A stretch of 14,811 bases of DNA, taken from a bacterium (lineage in GTDB: Bacteria > Ratteibacteria > UBA8468 > B48-G9 > DTJG01). Under the pieces are notes generated by a model that saw nothing but the letters and a program-made list of their open reading frames with translations, did no database searches and was not told where the DNA came from. Shown piece by piece: positions 6,747 through 13,531 of the stretch (position 1 is its first letter; each line of letters opens with the position of its first letter). The DNA is taken from positions 1-14,811 of the forward strand of contig JAOAAW010000113.1 in the NCBI GenBank assembly GCA_026418655.1. The letters run 5' to 3'. The translations under genes were made by a program, and so were the position numbers.

Positions 6747-8461
6747 TGTATCCTTTCTATGTTTTTTTTCAGAAAATCAAAAATTTCATCATGGGTCGTG
6801 AACCCAGCTGCCGTTTTTGATAATTCTGTTGCATCAGAATACGAAATTTTTCTGATTACCTGTTTAATCAACGGAATTGCAGCCGGAGCCATACTCAATT
6901 GTTTTATTCCTTTACCAATAAAGAAAATCGCTGTTTCAGGTATAGATGCAGTTTCACCACACACACTGACCTCAATACCAGCCTTTGAAGCAGCTTCAAT
7001 AGTATTACAGATAAGTTTCAACACTGCTGGGTTGCACGGCTGATAAAGATACGAAACCTTTTCATTCACCCTGTCAACCGCCATTGTATACTGTATCAGG
7101 TCATTTGTACCAAGACTGAAAAATTCAACCTCTCTTGCAAAAATATCTGATTGAAGGGCTGCGGCTGGAACCTCGATCATTATACCAACAGGAAGTTTCC
7201 TGAATTGTTTATGTTCAGATTTCAACTCTTCAACACACTCTTTGATAATTTCGTGTGTCTTTTTTATCTCTTCAAGAGTCGTGACCATTGGAATTAAAAT
7301 TTTAAAATTGCCATAGTATCCTGCTCTTAAAATAGCCTTAAGTTGTGTTTTGAATATATCCTTTCTGCTAAGACAGAATCTTATAGCCCGCCACCCTAGA
7401 AAGGGATTAAGATCCATTGACGATTGAAATGCCGACATGAATTTGTCACCACCGATATCAAGTGTTCTTATTATAACCTCCTTCTTGCCCATTATGGTTG
7501 CTACTTTCTTATAAGATTCAAATTGTTCGTCCTCACTGGGTAAGTCATTTCTGTTGAGAAAAAGAAATTCTGTCCTGAAAAGCCCAACACCATCTGCACC
7601 ATATTTCAAAGCAGTTGACGCTTCCTCTGGTAATGAAATGTTTGCCATCAGTTTAATCCTCACGCCATCCGATGTCTCTGCTATTAATTTCCTAGTTAAA
7701 TAAAAAGACTTGCGTTGTTTTAAAAACTCTTCTTTTTTCTTTTCATATTCCTTTACAACAGTTGGAGTTGGACTAACAATAAGATATCCACTGATACCAT
7801 CAAGAATTGCTTCCTCGCCATCCTCTATCTTTTGTAAAATATCTCCCAGGCCGACAACAGCAGGGATTTCCAGTGCTTTTGCCATTATCGCAGTATGAGA
7901 GGTTCCACTTCCAAGTTCTGTAGCAAAACCCAGAATATACTTTTTCTCAAAAGAAACAGTCTGAGATGGAGAAAGATCTCTGGCAACAACAATTACTGGT
8001 TTATCAAAAATTCTGGTTTTTTCTTCTTCTTTCAAATATGAAAAAATTCTCTCGGCGACATCGAGCAAATCGCGTCTCTTATCCTTACCCTGATCACCAT
8101 CCGGTTTACCAAAAAGTGTCTGAAGATGTTCAATTGTTCTGTGAAACGCATGTATTGCTTCAACCCGTTCTGTTTTTATGTTGCGTATTGTCTGTTCCCT
8201 CAAAAATCTGTCTTTGAGAAACATCAAATGTACACCAAAAATTTCGGCATATTTTTTCCCTACGATATTTGCAACTTTGTTCTGAGTTTCAACTATGTCC
8301 CTTTCAGCATTTTTTATTGCATTTTCAAATCGTCTGATTTCAGATTCAATTTGCCTATCATCTATCCTTTTTTCAGGTGGAAGTAAAAAAACATTTTTAA
8401 GAACAAATAATTTAGCAATCGCTATTCCTGCAGAAACAGGCAGTCCGGAAAATTTTCTCAT
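6743..8461 (-). CDS. ptsI: Phosphotransferase system enzyme I (phosphoenolpyruvate-protein phosphotransferase)
   Basis: Enzyme I takes phosphate from phosphoenolpyruvate onto a histidine and passes it to HPr or an HPr-like protein. The 572-residue protein matches E. coli EI in length (575) and architecture: a helical HPr-binding region (about 30-150), the swivelling phosphohistidine domain with GSGTSHTAIMAKAL (184-197) and active His189, and a C-terminal PEP-binding barrel with GVGLFRTEFLF (291-301), RTLDIGGDK (332-340), GIMIEVPAAA (426-435), FFSLGTNDLIQYT (447-459) and catalytic Cys501 in VCGETAS. No N-terminal GAF domain is present, so it is the sugar-PTS layout rather than PtsP. ptsN ends 4 bases upstream. 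No HPr gene or membrane EIIB/EIIC component is in the window. The upstream site, GTGGGATGA, is weak, suggesting coupling to ptsN. Confidence 0.96.
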   Translation of the reverse strand: MRKFSGLPVSAGIAIAKLFVLKNVFLLPPEKRIDDRQIESEIRRFENAIKNAERDIVETQNKVANIVGKKYAEIFGVHLMFLKDRFLREQTIRNIKTERVEAIHAFHRTIEHLQTLFGKPDGDQGKDKRRDLLDVAERIFSYLKEEEKTRIFDKPVIVVARDLSPSQTVSFEKKYILGFATELGSGTSHTAIMAKALEIPAVVGLGDILQKIEDGEEAILDGISGYLIVSPTPTVVKEYEKKKEEFLKQRKSFYLTRKLIAETSDGVRIKLMANISLPEEASTALKYGADGVGLFRTEFLFLNRNDLPSEDEQFESYKKVATIMGKKEVIIRTLDIGGDKFMSAFQSSMDLNPFLGWRAIRFCLSRKDIFKTQLKAILRAGYYGNFKILIPMVTTLEEIKKTHEIIKECVEELKSEHKQFRKLPVGIMIEVPAAALQSDIFAREVEFFSLGTNDLIQYTMAVDRVNEKVSYLYQPCNPAVLKLICNTIEAASKAGIEVSVCGETASIPETAIFFIGKGIKQLSMAPAAIPLIKQVIRKISYSDATELSKTAAGFTTHDEIFDFLKKNIERIQ

Positions 8462-8465
8462 ATTA

Positions 8466-8939
8466 TCATCCCACGCTATTTAACCTTTCCTCATCTTCCT
8501 TTATTATTTTATATGCTTCCTGTGGGGTCTTGCTTATTTTAAGGTAGTTCCTAAAAACCTTATCCTTTAACAATCTTGCTATTTTTGCAAGAGCCTTAAG
8601 ATGTATTCCTGTTGCACCTGAAGGTGCCAGTACTAAAAATATAATGAATACTGGTTCACCATCAAGCGCATCAAAGTTAACACCTTTTTCTGAAATCCCG
8701 AGGGCACAAACAAGATCCTTAACCTGATCTGTTTTTGCATGTGGCACCGCTATTCCCTGTCCAATACCAGTGGAACCTAATTTCTCCCTTTCAATGAGTG
8801 TTTCAAGCACCTGTTTTCTGTCCTGCAACAATCCATTTTTTTCTAAAAGTTGCAGCAGCTCATCAAGAGCAGCCTCCTTCTCCGTTGACTTCATACCGAT
8901 CAAAATTTCCTTTTCGCTTATAAATTCACTTATTTTCAT
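8466..8939 (-). CDS. ptsN: PTS EIIA component, nitrogen/fructose type (PtsN-like)
   Basis: This 157-residue single-domain EIIA accepts phosphate from a phosphorylated HPr-like protein. The conserved LGSTGIGQGIAVPHAKT (54-70) holds the phosphorylated His67, and GVNFDALDGEPVFIIFLVLAPSG (86-108) is typical of the PTS_EIIA_2 fold. With no EIIB or EIIC domain fused or adjacent it looks like the regulatory EIIA-Ntr rather than part of a fructose permease. The ATG overlaps the hpf stop (ATGA, 8936-8939), and AGGAGG sits 7 bases upstream inside the end of hpf. An hpf-ptsN pair is also seen next to rpoN in proteobacteria, where PtsN regulates potassium and nitrogen physiology; here ptsI follows instead. 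The regulatory role is inferred. Confidence 0.92.
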   Translation of the reverse strand: MKISEFISEKEILIGMKSTEKEAALDELLQLLEKNGLLQDRKQVLETLIEREKLGSTGIGQGIAVPHAKTDQVKDLVCALGISEKGVNFDALDGEPVFIIFLVLAPSGATGIHLKALAKIARLLKDKVFRNYLKISKTPQEAYKIIKEDEERLNSVG

Positions 8940-9298
8940 AATCGTTCCTCCTCTGTTTCTTTTTTTTCATTTACGAATGCATACAACTCTTTTTTTGCAG
9001 AATTTTTGCTTTTTCTGTGATGTTTTCTGTAATGGTCTTTGCTTAAAAAATTCTTCAATTTGTTCACGAGTTCATCAAGGCCAGTATTGATATTATTGGA
9101 ACTGGTTTTCATAAATGTTTTCGATTTTCTACATTGTATTTTTGCCTCGAGTATAAATTCGAATTTTTCTTTTTTAACTATAAGATAAATTTCTGCCTCA
9201 CTGGGGAAAAACCTTTCTAGCCGTGAAAACTTTTGCACTGCTATATCTTCAAAACCTGGATCAAGATAAACATGAACTGGCTGTAGATGAAAAATCAT
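8936..9298 (-). CDS. hpf: Ribosome hibernation-promoting factor, short form (HPF/RaiA family)
   Basis: HPF-family proteins bind the decoding centre of idle 70S ribosomes in stationary phase or starvation. The 120-residue protein aligns from its first residue with the family: an initial strand (MIFHLQPVHVYLD), then FEDIAVQKFSRLERFFPSE, a second strand pair (IYLIVKKEKFEFILEAKIQC) and a helix with NNINTGLDELVNKLKNFL. A basic, His/Lys-rich tail (HYRKHHRKSK) follows and there is no long C-terminal dimerisation domain, so it is of the short type, closer to YfiA/RaiA (113) than to long HPF (about 185). The usual glycine-rich stretch is not conserved. The start has AGGGGG 5 bases upstream and lies inside the end of the SpoIID-domain gene (38-base overlap). 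Its stop overlaps ptsN. Confidence 0.85.
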   Translation of the reverse strand: MIFHLQPVHVYLDPGFEDIAVQKFSRLERFFPSEAEIYLIVKKEKFEFILEAKIQCRKSKTFMKTSSNNINTGLDELVNKLKNFLSKDHYRKHHRKSKNSAKKELYAFVNEKKETEEERL

Positions 9299-10343
9299 AT
9301 CTGCCCCCTGTTTGCGGTTTTTCCAGAGAAATATTATGTTTTACGGTTTTGAATTGTTGTATTGTAATAAGCTTAAGTTCAGGGAAATAATACTTCAGAA
9401 TCTCTACATAATCTTTCCCCTGTTCCGCCATTCTTCTAGCACCCCATTGACACAGACCCACACCATGTCCATAACCTTTTCCATCGAAAATAAATTCATT
9501 TCCATTGCATGTGATTGTAAACATGGTACTAGGTAAACTTTTCTTTGAAGCAAAAGTTGTTGAATTATTTACAGTCATCATTCTTAGGTTATCCGCCTCA
9601 ATAATTCTTTTTCCCCAGGTTCCTTGAAGTTCAATTTGAGAACATCTTCCGCTTTTGTTAAAATTTAAAACTCTGATTGAAGAAATCTCAAGTCCTGTTA
9701 TTGATTTTAGATCATCCTTTGTAAATACCCTATGCCAGGTGAAAAATGGAGTTTCTGAGCAATAAGGATCTTTAACACCTTCCATCAAACAATATTTGTT
9801 ACCCCACATGTCCGAAGCAGAATTGGTATGTCCACCACAGCACGCATGAAAGAATGATGGAACTATATTATACTCATTTCCATCGGTCTGTCCAGCAAGA
9901 ACTTGACTTGATGTTTCCTCAACTGCCTTAATAATGTTTTCGTTCTCAGAAAAAACACCGCCGTAAACCTGGTGATAAATAGTATCCGTAACATCATATG
10001 GTAACTTCTTTTTTGCAGAGATATCTTTGTAGTAGTAAAGTAATGTCCTTGAGCAAACCGCCTGTGCCTTCAACGCTTCAAATGGCCAGGTATTTCCCAT
10101 TTCTTTTCCCACCACTCCAAAGAGATACTCCTCAACATCCATAGTATTTATAACCATATATTTTTTGTTCCATCTCAAAAGTGATAGTTGCCCTCTATAT
10201 TTACCTTTGAATTGTTCTAAAGAAGGTTTCTGATTCCCTTCCCAGATGCAGATACGTACAGTATCTGCCCTGCACCAATGGAAAAGCAACAGAAAAAATA
10301 TGCTAATTATTGACCATACCTTTTTTAAAACTAACCTGTACAT
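9261..10343 (-). CDS. SpoIID/LytB-domain protein, secreted peptidoglycan lytic transglycosylase (predicted)
   Basis: SpoIID-type enzymes cleave glycan strands of peptidoglycan, preferring strands stripped of stem peptides. Counting from the ATG at 10343 the protein has 360 residues: a signal peptide (lysines then a hydrophobic stretch WSIISIFFLLLF, 10-21, possible cleavage after CRA), the core VEEYLFGVVGKEM (70-82) with likely catalytic Glu81, WPFEALKAQAVCSRT (86-100), FFHACCGGHT (164-173), and GKGYGHGVGLCQWGARRMA (288-306). Cysteines at 168, 169, 185 and 195 may bind zinc or form disulfides; in a Clostridioides SpoIID two cysteines bind zinc. An in-frame ATG at 10397 would put 18 non-family residues before the signal peptide, so I prefer 10343, preceded by GAAGGA at close range. 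It overlaps the lipoprotein gene by 41 bases and hpf by 38. Export and activity are inferred. Confidence 0.85.
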   Translation of the reverse strand: MYRLVLKKVWSIISIFFLLLFHWCRADTVRICIWEGNQKPSLEQFKGKYRGQLSLLRWNKKYMVINTMDVEEYLFGVVGKEMGNTWPFEALKAQAVCSRTLLYYYKDISAKKKLPYDVTDTIYHQVYGGVFSENENIIKAVEETSSQVLAGQTDGNEYNIVPSFFHACCGGHTNSASDMWGNKYCLMEGVKDPYCSETPFFTWHRVFTKDDLKSITGLEISSIRVLNFNKSGRCSQIELQGTWGKRIIEADNLRMMTVNNSTTFASKKSLPSTMFTITCNGNEFIFDGKGYGHGVGLCQWGARRMAEQGKDYVEILKYYFPELKLITIQQFKTVKHNISLEKPQTGGRYDFSSTASSCLS

Positions 10344-10875
10344 TTCCTTCAAATTTGAGTCTGTTTTCCTTAAAGGAATAAATAATGCGATCCGCACTAT
10401 AAAAATTTTCTCCCTGTTGCACTTTAGGAGACCCTTCCATTATTATTGTGTCCTCTTTTTCTAGGTAAGTTAATTTTTCACAACTTGCTGAAAAATTTAT
10501 CTGACCTGTTTCAAGATTTCTTTGCACTATATTAATATTATTCTGCATCACAATCCTGCTTATGTTTTGCGTCTCAGGAACAAGAAAAATTTCAGCTATT
10601 CCCTTGGCACCTGTCTTAATCTCAATTACAAAATTTTTGCCTTTGATTTCAATTCCCGGTCTTGAAACAGAAGCCTGTGATTCGGAGGTTTTTTTCTCAG
10701 CTGCAAGGCCAGTAAGTGTGAAACTGAAAGAATCACCAAAAAATTCCATTGAAAAATTCTTTAACACCTGCCCTGTTTGTTGTACTTCCTCTGTGGTTCT
10801 CTTACGACCACAACCAGATATAACAGAAAAAACCAAAATTAAAATTAAAACAAATGTTGCAGTATTTTTCCCCAT
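10303..10875 (-). CDS. LPS export lipoprotein, LptC/LptA (OstA-like) family
   Basis: The 190-residue protein begins with a short positively charged end, a hydrophobic segment (about 7-19) and a lipobox ISGC that predicts lipidation at Cys22. Residues about 40-60 (FSMEFFGDSFSFTLTGLAAE) and 80-115 resemble the beta-jellyroll repeats of LptC. Residues about 120-183, with SASCEKLTY and YSADRIIYSFKENRLKFEGNVQV, resemble the OstA-like repeats of LptA. Such proteins form the periplasmic bridge that carries lipopolysaccharide from the LptBFG transporter to the outer membrane. Position directly after kdsC (31-base overlap) supports this, as kdsC-lptC-lptA order is common in proteobacteria. Sequence conservation in the family is low, so I do not decide between LptC and an LptC-LptA composite. 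An AAGGG lies 8 bases before the ATG. Confidence 0.72.
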   Translation of the reverse strand: MGKNTATFVLILILVFSVISGCGRKRTTEEVQQTGQVLKNFSMEFFGDSFSFTLTGLAAEKKTSESQASVSRPGIEIKGKNFVIEIKTGAKGIAEIFLVPETQNISRIVMQNNINIVQRNLETGQINFSASCEKLTYLEKEDTIIMEGSPKVQQGENFYSADRIIYSFKENRLKFEGNVQVSFKKGMVNN

Positions 10876-11351
10876 TTATGTTGCCCTTTTAAAATTAATT
10901 CCACACACTCCCTGAAAACACCATTACCACCTTTACTGCTTGTCACATACATAACAATATCTTTTACCTCTTCAACTGCGTCAGAAGGAGCAACTGAAAA
11001 GCCCACTTCCTTTAACAAAGGTATGTCAAGAATATCATCCCCGATAAAACAGACCTCTTCCATCAGAAATCTATTCTTCATGCATAAATTTTTCATTACA
11101 GAAAGTTTATCTTCAACCCCTTCAAAAATAAAGTCAACTCCGAAATCAATAAATCTTTTTTTCGCAAATCCCATCCTTTTTCCTGAAATAATAAAACTTT
11201 TCATTCCAGAAATTTTAAGCAGCCTGAAAGCGAGTCCATCTCTGATAGAGAAAAACTTATTTTGTTGTCCATTATAATCAAAAAATACTTTTCCGTCGGT
11301 CAGAACCCCATCAACATCTGTTCCAACAATTTTGATTCTTGAAATATCCAT
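10845..11351 (-). CDS. kdsC: 3-deoxy-D-manno-octulosonate-8-phosphate phosphatase
   Basis: KdsC removes phosphate from Kdo-8-phosphate to give free Kdo for the LPS inner core. The 168-residue protein is a minimal HAD phosphatase without a cap: motif I TDVDGVLTDG (11-20) with nucleophile Asp12 and acid Asp14, motif II IISGK (54-58) with Ser56, motif III Lys82 in VEDK, and motif IV GDDILDIPLL (104-113). The ending SSKGGNGVFRECVELIL is typical of the family. The Asn-Gly-Gln-Gln segment after FFDY matches the short hairpin of KdsC tetramers. The start shares one base with the stop of kdsD (TAATG), with no strong ribosome binding site, so translation is probably coupled. With kdsD and kdsA upstream the pathway from ribulose-5-phosphate to Kdo is complete here. 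Confidence 0.95.
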   Translation of the reverse strand: MDISRIKIVGTDVDGVLTDGKVFFDYNGQQNKFFSIRDGLAFRLLKISGMKSFIISGKRMGFAKKRFIDFGVDFIFEGVEDKLSVMKNLCMKNRFLMEEVCFIGDDILDIPLLKEVGFSVAPSDAVEEVKDIVMYVTSSKGGNGVFRECVELILKGQHKWGKILQHLF

Positions 11352-12346
11352 TATAATTCTTGACTGAACTGTCTCTTACCAAGTACATCATGAAGATGAA
11401 CAATACCTTTTGGCCTTTCGTTCTTATCTTTTATTACAAGACATGTAATTTCTTTCTCTTCCATAATTGCAAGTGCTTGCACCGCAAGTTTATCCTCATC
11501 TATTCCAAGAGGATTATGTGTCATACACTCAGATGCTTTCATGTTAAAAATATCCCTTTTTTTCACAAGCAACCTTCTCAGATCACCATCCGTTATAATG
11601 CCAACAACTTTTTGGTTTTCATCAACCACAAGCGTAAAGCCAAGATTTTTCCTGTTGATTTCGGTTATGGCTTCTTCCATTGAACTATCATACTTAACAA
11701 TCGGCATTTTACTTCCTCTCTGCATTACATCTCTAACTCTTAACATAAGTCTTCTGCCGAGATTTCCACCTGGATGATAGAAGGCATAATCTTCTTTTTG
11801 AAAACCTTTAATTGTAAGAAGTGTGATGGCAATAGCATCACCAAGAACAAGCGCAGCGGTTGTACTTGAACTTGGTATAAGAGAAAAGGGATCGGCCTCT
11901 TTTATTGGACCTGTACAAAGTACCACTGTACTCTGTAATCCTAAAGAGCTTTTTGGTTCAGAAGTGATACTGATTATGGACACTCCAATTTTTCTTAAAG
12001 AGGGTATTATTCTTACTAATTCGTCTGTCTCACCACTGTTTGAAATAGCGACCACAACATCGTTCTTACTGACCATTCCAAGATCTCCATGTATTGCTTC
12101 ACCAGGATGTAAAAAAGTTGAGGGTGTCCCTGTACTTGCCAGGGTGGCAGAAATTTTCCTTCCCACAATTCCGCTTTTACCGATTCCTGTAACAATAACC
12201 TTGCCGGTACAAGATGCCAGTATCTTTATTGCCTTAACAAATTCAGAACCAAGACACTTCCTGACGCCTATAATACTCTCAATCTCAATATCTATCACTC
12301 TTTTTGCTTCTTTCAGAATTCTTTTTTCACTGAATTTTCTTACCAT
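11351..12346 (-). CDS. kdsD: D-arabinose-5-phosphate isomerase (SIS plus tandem CBS)
   Basis: KdsD converts ribulose-5-phosphate to arabinose-5-phosphate, the first committed step to Kdo. The 331-residue protein has the full KdsD/KpsF layout: an N-terminal SIS domain with VTGIGKSGIVGRK (52-64), STFLHPGEAIHGDLGM (76-91), AISNSGETDEL (100-110), EADPFSLIPSSSTTA (150-164) and YHPGGNLGRRL (190-200), then two CBS domains (about 203-262 and 270-325). Lys57, Glu106, Glu150 and His191 correspond to the catalytic residues known in E. coli (Lys59, Glu111, Glu152, His193). The start overlaps the end of kdsA by 20 bases and has no clear ribosome binding site, so it may depend on kdsA translation. Because a complete Kdo pathway surrounds it, a role in LPS synthesis is more likely than a GutQ-type role. 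Confidence 0.95.
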   Translation of the reverse strand: MVRKFSEKRILKEAKRVIDIEIESIIGVRKCLGSEFVKAIKILASCTGKVIVTGIGKSGIVGRKISATLASTGTPSTFLHPGEAIHGDLGMVSKNDVVVAISNSGETDELVRIIPSLRKIGVSIISITSEPKSSLGLQSTVVLCTGPIKEADPFSLIPSSSTTAALVLGDAIAITLLTIKGFQKEDYAFYHPGGNLGRRLMLRVRDVMQRGSKMPIVKYDSSMEEAITEINRKNLGFTLVVDENQKVVGIITDGDLRRLLVKKRDIFNMKASECMTHNPLGIDEDKLAVQALAIMEEKEITCLVIKDKNERPKGIVHLHDVLGKRQFSQEL

Positions 12347-13172
12347 TACTTTTTTCTATCTTTTTTGTTATTTGCCAGAACTCCACCATCTGCTTTATAA
12401 AATCTTCCATTGAGGATAGTTTTATCATATTAGGACCATCTGAAAGTGCTTTTTCAGGATCAGGATGAACCTCCAGAAATAATGCATCACAGCCAACAAC
12501 AACAGCAGCCCTGCAAAGAAATGGGACAAATTGTCTCTGTCCTCCTGAAGATTTACCGAGTGCACCGGGTTGCTGAACGCTATGCGTTCCATCAAAAATA
12601 ACCGGCCAACCATATGAACGCATTACGGGAAGTGACCGAAAATCAACAACAAGATTGTTATAACCAAAACATGTACCTCTTTCTGTTAGCATGATTCTAT
12701 TGCAACCAGAAGTAGTTAATTTTTCTATAACGTTACCAATTTCCCATGGTGACATGAACTGCCCTTTTTTAACATTTACAGCTCTGCCTGATTTCGCAGC
12801 ACTAATAAGGAGATCTGTTTGCCGACATAGAAAGGCAGGTATCTGAATAACATCAACAACCTCAGAAACAGCCTTTACCTGAGTTACACAATGAACATCT
12901 GTAAGAAGTGGAACCCTTATTTCTTGCTTAACCCGACTTAAAATACTCAGCCCTTTGTCAAGTCCTGGACCTCTAAATGAACTTATTGATGATCTATTTG
13001 CTTTATCAAAAGAACCTTTGAAAATGTAACCAGTATCTGCTTTTTCTGTTATATGCCGCATGATTTCAGCAATTTTTAAAGCAATATATTCGTTCTCAAG
13101 AACACATGGACCGGCAATTATACATAATTTTGAACCACCAATAACACATTGTCCAACACGTACAGTATTCAT
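12327..13172 (-). CDS. kdsA: 3-deoxy-8-phosphooctulonate synthase, metal-dependent type
   Basis: KdsA condenses phosphoenolpyruvate with arabinose-5-phosphate to Kdo-8-phosphate. From the ATG at 13172 the protein has 281 residues, a typical length. FKGSFDKANRSS (51-62) is the family signature that separates it from DAHP synthases; IPAFLCRQTDLL, NVKKGQF and FGYNNLVVDFRSLP follow. Cys23, His197, Glu234 and Asp245 line up at a constant offset of 12 with the metal ligands Cys11, His185, Glu222 and Asp233 of the Aquifex enzyme, so this is a metallo-KdsA, unlike E. coli with Asn at the Cys position. Longer frames from ATGs at 13199 and 13259 lie in the HIT gene; none of the starts has a good ribosome binding site, and 13199 remains a real alternative. 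It overlaps kdsD by 20 bases. Confidence 0.95.
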   Translation of the reverse strand: MNTVRVGQCVIGGSKLCIIAGPCVLENEYIALKIAEIMRHITEKADTGYIFKGSFDKANRSSISSFRGPGLDKGLSILSRVKQEIRVPLLTDVHCVTQVKAVSEVVDVIQIPAFLCRQTDLLISAAKSGRAVNVKKGQFMSPWEIGNVIEKLTTSGCNRIMLTERGTCFGYNNLVVDFRSLPVMRSYGWPVIFDGTHSVQQPGALGKSSGGQRQFVPFLCRAAVVVGCDALFLEVHPDPEKALSDGPNMIKLSSMEDFIKQMVEFWQITKKIEKSNGKKIQ

Positions 13173-13183
13173 AAATGCAGGAT

Positions 13184-13531
13184 TTAACCGGGTGGCCATG
13201 ACATAATACGACCACCCAGAACATGGATATGAAGATGATCCACACTCTGTCCCGCGCATCTATTGGTATTTATTACAATCCGATAACCCTTCTCAGCAAT
13301 TTTCTGCTCTTTTGCCATCATTGTAGCTACCATAATCAATTTTGAAAGAATCAGCGCATCCTTCTCATCTACATACAGTAAATTTCTTATGTGTTTGCGG
13401 GGGATAACAAGAATATGTACCGGCGCTTGGGGATTAATATCATGAAATGCAATCACGTCGTTATCTTCATATAACTTTTTTGCAGGGGCCTGTCCTGCTG
13501 TAATTTTACAGAACACACAATCCGAAATCAT
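13184..13531 (-). CDS. HIT-family protein (HINT-like nucleotide hydrolase)
   Basis: HIT proteins hydrolyse nucleoside phosphoramidates or related nucleotide conjugates and act as small homodimers. The 115-residue protein starts MISDCVFCKITAG, with the Cys5/Cys8 pair that helps bind zinc in many bacterial members, and has QAPVHILVIPRKHI (35-48) and the histidine triad DHLHIHVLGGR (98-108) with His99, His101 and His103. The order matches the Hint branch (E. coli HinT). The physiological substrate is not known for most bacterial members. The ATG overlaps the infB stop in an ATGA junction (13528-13531) and has AAGGA 8 bases upstream, so it is coupled to infB. The C-terminus ends soon after the triad, as usual. 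Confidence 0.92.
   Translation of the reverse strand: MISDCVFCKITAGQAPAKKLYEDNDVIAFHDINPQAPVHILVIPRKHIRNLLYVDEKDALILSKLIMVATMMAKEQKIAEKGYRIVINTNRCAGQSVDHLHIHVLGGRIMSWPPG

Noticed and set aside
10344..10397. Upstream ATG (10397) as start of the SpoIID-domain gene
   Set aside because: It would place 18 residues without family similarity before a well-formed signal peptide and lengthen the overlap with the lipoprotein gene to 95 bases.
11823..12413. Plus-strand open frame of 196 codons opposite kdsD
   Set aside because: It is antisense to a clear KdsD with all catalytic motifs, and its protein resembles no family I know; it is a by-product of codon usage.
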